Source: Desulfotignum sp.
Lineage (GTDB): Bacteria > Desulfobacterota > Desulfobacteria > Desulfobacterales > Desulfobacteraceae
DNA length: 8,478 nucleotides
Direction: 5' to 3'
NCBI GenBank assembly: GCA_011390235.1
Contig: JAABSS010000489.1
Span: forward strand, 1-8,478
The translations under genes and the position numbers were made by a program. A model generated the notes under the pieces. The model searched no databases, was not told where the DNA came from, and saw only the letters and a program-made list of their open reading frames with translations. Each line of letters opens with the position of its first letter. Positions within the stretch are counted from its first letter, which is position 1. Shown here in pieces: positions 5,201 through 8,478 of the stretch.

Positions 5201-8020
5201 TCAAAATGTATAACCGATGGAGAAATGGATCTTTCCGGAATCCTCGCCTGTTTCTGGATTCAGGCGGTAACCGTAAAGCAGGCCCACAGGACCCACAGGT
5301 GTCATATACCGCAGACCCGAGCCCACGGTGAATTTAAACTCTTCATCGCTGCCGGATTTTGTGGTATCCCGCAGGGAGCCTGCATCAACAAAAAGGGGTA
5401 GCTCAAAATTATTGCCGATATCAATGCGTGCTTCCATGGAGGCGGCAATCTGGGTCTTGCCCCCCACCGGATCACCAAAGGCATCCACTGCCAGCTCATT
5501 TTCGTCAAACCCCCTTACATCTGAAATCCCCCCTAAAAAGAACAGCTGGTCATCGGGCAGATCAAGATCATCAGAAAAACTCTGGATGGTGCCGTACATG
5601 GCCTGGAATGCCAGTACCAGCCGGGAAAAGGGCTGGATATAGTATTTGGCATTTATCTGGTATTTTACAAAATTGTCCAGGTCTTCCAGGATATCCCGGT
5701 TATATCCGGCAGATGCGTTGAAATAGAAGCCGCTGGTGGGTTTTGCATAGGAGTCCACCGAAGACCAGGTGAAAAACGGGGTTGCCGATATAATTCCCCT
5801 GGGTTCGTATACATCCGGGTTCACACCGGCTGTCGCGCCGGTGGCATACTGTTCTCTGGATTCCAGATTAAAGGCGGTGCCCACTTTCAGGTGCGGGGTC
5901 AATTGTTTTTCAAATGACACAGATGATCCGTACTTGCGGGAGCCGAAATTCTGATTTTTTTGTTCTTCTTCAGATGCGTATACATTGAAGTCCGAATAAA
6001 TATGTTGTGACAGAAAATCAAAATCCGTTATGCCCAGGATGGTATCATATCCGATGCCGGAAAACCGGGCATCCAGATATAGTTTCCGGTTGGTGCCCAG
6101 CAGGTTTCTGTTACCTGCGGATACCCCTATATAGGCATCTTTGGCTGTATCATAGCCAATGCTTGTTTCAAGAAAATACGGCTTTTTTTCTTCCACTTCA
6201 GCCAGGAAAAAAACCTGGTCAAGATTTTCCCGGAGGCCTAAGGCTTTGAAATCCGCCCGTTCAATGCACTGGATATTTCTGATCTCTTTCTGCAGGGAAA
6301 CAAAACTGTTCAAAGACACAGGGTCCCCTGGTTCAAGGGTATTGTGCCGGAGAATCACGGAATCTCTGGTATCAAAATTGCCAAATACCCATACCCCTCC
6401 GACCGTGGCCCGGTTGTCCGGGTCCACCTGGAATGCAACCTTGTAATCTTTTCCGTCCGGTACAATACGGGTCTGGACATCTGCATAAATATATCCTTTT
6501 TCCGCAAGAAAAGAGAGAATCGCCAAGCGGTCTTCATTTACCTGTGAAGGGATGAACGGCTCTTTTTCCCGTGTTTTCAGAATCTGCAGGATATCTGAAA
6601 AAAACCTGTCCGGCAGGCCGGAAAGCCTGACTTCGGTAACCTGTCTGCGATATCCTTCGGTTACCTCAAATACCACATCGCCAAACACGTTGTCTTTTTT
6701 ATCAGCCTTTTCCCAGGCGATATCAGCAGATACCTGTGTTTGTGCAAATCCCCTGCTTTCATAATAGTTTTCCAAAATTTGGGTGTCTTCTGAAACCATG
6801 TTCCGGGCAAAAGGGCCGTCATATAAAAAACCTTTTTCCCGGGTATTCAAAAGGGGTTTAAGATCCTGTGCATCCTGGAGGTCTGTTCCATTGACAGTGG
6901 ATGATCTGACAATATAGCGGGTGTTTTCATTGATGTGTATCTGGATATGCCGGACCGGCTTTTCATCTTTCAATTCAGTGTCAGAGGTGAAATGCACCTC
7001 GCAGTCCCTGTAACCGGCTTTCCGGTACCTGTCTGTGATGTTTTTGATGCTGCGCTTCAAACCGAAATCATTGCGGTTTCCCTTTGTCCAGATGGTTATG
7101 TCTTTTTTCAGGGTATAGTCCATAAATTCTTTGTTTCCTGAAAAAGAAACGCGGTACAGGGGGCCTTCCTCTACTTCAATCACCACCCGGGTGGTTTTTT
7201 TGTCTGTATTTGTCTGTGTATCATAGGTTATGGCAGCCTCGGCAAAGCCTTTTTTTCTATAATACGCCACAAGGTTTTTGATATCTGCTTCCAAATCCGT
7301 TTGGATGGTTCTTTCGCCTCTGCTCCAGAAAAACAAAGGAAGCTGATAGGATTTCATGCGCATTTTAAGCCGGATATCGGAAAATGCTGTATTGCCTGTA
7401 ATGGTAATGTCTACGATTTTAAGGGGTGTATGTTTTTTAATGTCGATCACAATGTCTGTCTGCCGTCCGGGCGCAGGTTCAGCTGCAATGTCAACATCTG
7501 CATCCACATACCCGTTATCTACCATCAGGGCTTTGACTGCCTGTGTTTTTTTTTCCACATGATCCGGAAAAAAGGTGCTGCCGGTGGTATAATCCGCGGC
7601 CTTGATAACCGCATTGCTGAAAACCGGAAATGCACCGTCCACCGTTATCTTCCGGACGAGCATAACCGGGGTGAGTCGAAAAACAAAAGGAATGGAGGCA
7701 GCATCCAGATCCTGGTCAGGTATATCAATCTTACTGAACTGTCCGGTTTGCTTTAACAGAGAAATTGTGGTATCCAGATCCTCGGCAGTGAACAGATCCC
7801 CTGGCTGAAACTGGATCATTTTCATGGCCATGGATCTTAACTTTGCCTGCCTTTTTTCTGTACCGCCCAGAATTTCCACACGGATTTCTGAGATGACCGG
7901 CCGGCTGTCAACAGTATTGGCAGAAATGGCAGGGACAACCGCCCACAGCACCACCAGAAAAAAAACAATACCTGTTTGGAGTAATATCCGTGTATATTTT
8001 TTTTTATCCAACCGCATCAT
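5201..8020 (-). CDS. Omp85-family outer membrane assembly protein (TamA/BamA-like), seven POTRA domains
   Basis: This 939-residue protein should insert proteins, or with TamB move lipids or proteins, at the outer membrane. A signal peptide occupies residues 1-34 (basic start, hydrophobic 12-31, likely cleavage near AISA). Seven POTRA-like units follow at about 42-117, 119-197, 199-286, 287-366, 367-455, 458-533 and 536-611, each opening with a strand such as ITVDGAF, ITITGNTAF or VSFSGNKEF and including a turn such as RKKGF or LAEKGY. Residues about 614-939 form the C-terminal beta-barrel, with the loop-6 motif VRGF (835-838), GPVGLLYGYRL and a final beta-signal ending in Phe (IHFSIGYTF). BamA usually has five POTRA domains and TamA three. 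ATG 8020 is preferred (GGAG eleven bases upstream); a second ATG follows directly. It lies 2 bp after a tamB-like gene. I cannot exclude that it is this organism's BamA, but the TamB linkage favours a TamA role. Confidence 0.9.
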   Translation of the reverse strand: MMRLDKKKYTRILLQTGIVFFLVVLWAVVPAISANTVDSRPVISEIRVEILGGTEKRQAKLRSMAMKMIQFQPGDLFTAEDLDTTISLLKQTGQFSKIDIPDQDLDAASIPFVFRLTPVMLVRKITVDGAFPVFSNAVIKAADYTTGSTFFPDHVEKKTQAVKALMVDNGYVDADVDIAAEPAPGRQTDIVIDIKKHTPLKIVDITITGNTAFSDIRLKMRMKSYQLPLFFWSRGERTIQTDLEADIKNLVAYYRKKGFAEAAITYDTQTNTDKKTTRVVIEVEEGPLYRVSFSGNKEFMDYTLKKDITIWTKGNRNDFGLKRSIKNITDRYRKAGYRDCEVHFTSDTELKDEKPVRHIQIHINENTRYIVRSSTVNGTDLQDAQDLKPLLNTREKGFLYDGPFARNMVSEDTQILENYYESRGFAQTQVSADIAWEKADKKDNVFGDVVFEVTEGYRRQVTEVRLSGLPDRFFSDILQILKTREKEPFIPSQVNEDRLAILSFLAEKGYIYADVQTRIVPDGKDYKVAFQVDPDNRATVGGVWVFGNFDTRDSVILRHNTLEPGDPVSLNSFVSLQKEIRNIQCIERADFKALGLRENLDQVFFLAEVEEKKPYFLETSIGYDTAKDAYIGVSAGNRNLLGTNRKLYLDARFSGIGYDTILGITDFDFLSQHIYSDFNVYASEEEQKNQNFGSRKYGSSVSFEKQLTPHLKVGTAFNLESREQYATGATAGVNPDVYEPRGIISATPFFTWSSVDSYAKPTSGFYFNASAGYNRDILEDLDNFVKYQINAKYYIQPFSRLVLAFQAMYGTIQSFSDDLDLPDDQLFFLGGISDVRGFDENELAVDAFGDPVGGKTQIAASMEARIDIGNNFELPLFVDAGSLRDTTKSGSDEEFKFTVGSGLRYMTPVGPVGLLYGYRLNPETGEDSGKIHFSIGYTF

Positions 8021-8022
8021 TT

Positions 8023-8478
8023 TTATCTGAACTCCAGCTTGAGGGTGACTTCCGTGCCAAAATCGCCTTTTGAATCATTGAATGCCCTGAGCAGTACATT
8101 TTCCAGCATTTTGTATTCTGCCGCATTGGTATGGATGGTCTCCTGTTCTTCCGTCTGCATGGAATAGATGACTTTCAGTCGGTCTGACAACTGCTTGCCC
8201 ATGGTGACATTCACATTTGCCCCCTGATCACCGGAATCATCCATCCCCAGCTTGAAGGTATCCAGAGGGGTGGATGATTCCACGCCCTGACTGACCATTT
8301 CAGAGGCTTTGTCCGTAAAAATACCGGTAAAAGAGCCGCCCCCTTCCCCCAGTTCTTTTGTGGTCTTGCCCAGGACAAGCAGCGACAGAATGTCTTCATG
8401 GGTTTCAGCCGGGTTTGAATAGAGCCTGAATTTCAGGTTGTCAGTTTTACCGCTGATATCCATGTGGATAACCCAGTT
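8023..8478 (-). CDS. tamB: TamB-like translocation/assembly protein, C-terminal end, runs off right edge
   Basis: The frame is open to the right edge, giving the last 151 residues of a larger protein. The sequence carries the TamB (DUF490) C-terminal pattern: FRLYSNPAETHEDILSLLVLG matches the family's 'DP...EEILSLLLFG' element, with SNPAETHEDILS as its core. A glycine-rich stretch, VNVTMGKQLSDRLKVIYS (the typical 'iGKyls.rlyvsY' strand) and a closing beta strand ending KLEFR follow. TamB proteins span the periplasm from the inner membrane and dock by this C-terminal domain on their Omp85 partner. That partner would be the product of the next gene, whose start follows the TAA stop after two bases. 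The N-terminal membrane anchor and beta-helical body lie outside the window. An internal ATG at 8463 is not the true start. Confidence 0.85.
   Translation of the reverse strand, partial: NWVIHMDISGKTDNLKFRLYSNPAETHEDILSLLVLGKTTKELGEGGGSFTGIFTDKASEMVSQGVESSTPLDTFKLGMDDSGDQGANVNVTMGKQLSDRLKVIYSMQTEEQETIHTNAAEYKMLENVLLRAFNDSKGDFGTEVTLKLEFR

Noticed and set aside
1..8478. Search for CRISPR arrays, insertion sequences, tRNA or rRNA genes.
   Set aside because: No regularly spaced repeats, transposase-like frames, terminal inverted repeats or RNA gene signatures were seen by eye.

Overview
The window looks like chromosomal DNA from an anaerobic, Gram-negative bacterium, most likely a sulfate reducer of the Desulfobacterota (Desulfobacteraceae-like). 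This is an inference from gene content: a tungsten-type aldehyde:ferredoxin oxidoreductase with a four-cluster ferredoxin, a TamB/Omp85 outer-membrane pair, and a small CxxC protein of a style I associate with that group. No marker gene is present, so the genus cannot be fixed. All genes except one small ORF lie on the minus strand.

Layout in plus-strand coordinates. 1-184: 5' part of an unrecognised minus-strand gene that runs off the left edge. 220-402: a 60-residue cysteine-rich protein on the plus strand, divergent from the previous gene. 426-456: a perfect 12-bp hairpin between convergent genes. 461-2158: a BetA-like GMC flavoprotein alcohol dehydrogenase. 2159-2256: a 98-bp gap with repeated TGTATC/GGTATC hexamers. 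2257-2871: a TetR/AcrR regulator. 2868-4697: aldehyde:ferredoxin oxidoreductase. 4690-5124: a 16-cysteine polyferredoxin that appears to start at an ATC codon. 5201-8020: an Omp85-family protein with seven apparent POTRA domains. 8023-8478: the C-terminal end of a TamB-like protein that runs off the right edge.

Transcription runs right to left. The ferredoxin, AOR and TetR genes overlap by 8 and 4 bp, so they form a translationally coupled operon. The GMC gene follows on the same strand after 98 bp. Together they suggest an alcohol-to-aldehyde-to-carboxylate oxidation module: the GMC enzyme makes the aldehyde, the AOR oxidises it and passes electrons to the polyferredoxin, and TetR probably senses a pathway compound. 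The layout resembles the bet locus (TetR regulator, aldehyde dehydrogenase, BetA), with a tungstoenzyme in place of the NAD-dependent BetB. The substrate cannot be read from the sequence.

The tamB-like and Omp85 genes, two bases apart, form a separate envelope-biogenesis unit upstream. The most notable points are the non-canonical ferredoxin start, the GMC/AOR pairing, and a TamB-linked Omp85 protein with more than twice the POTRA domains of canonical TamA.
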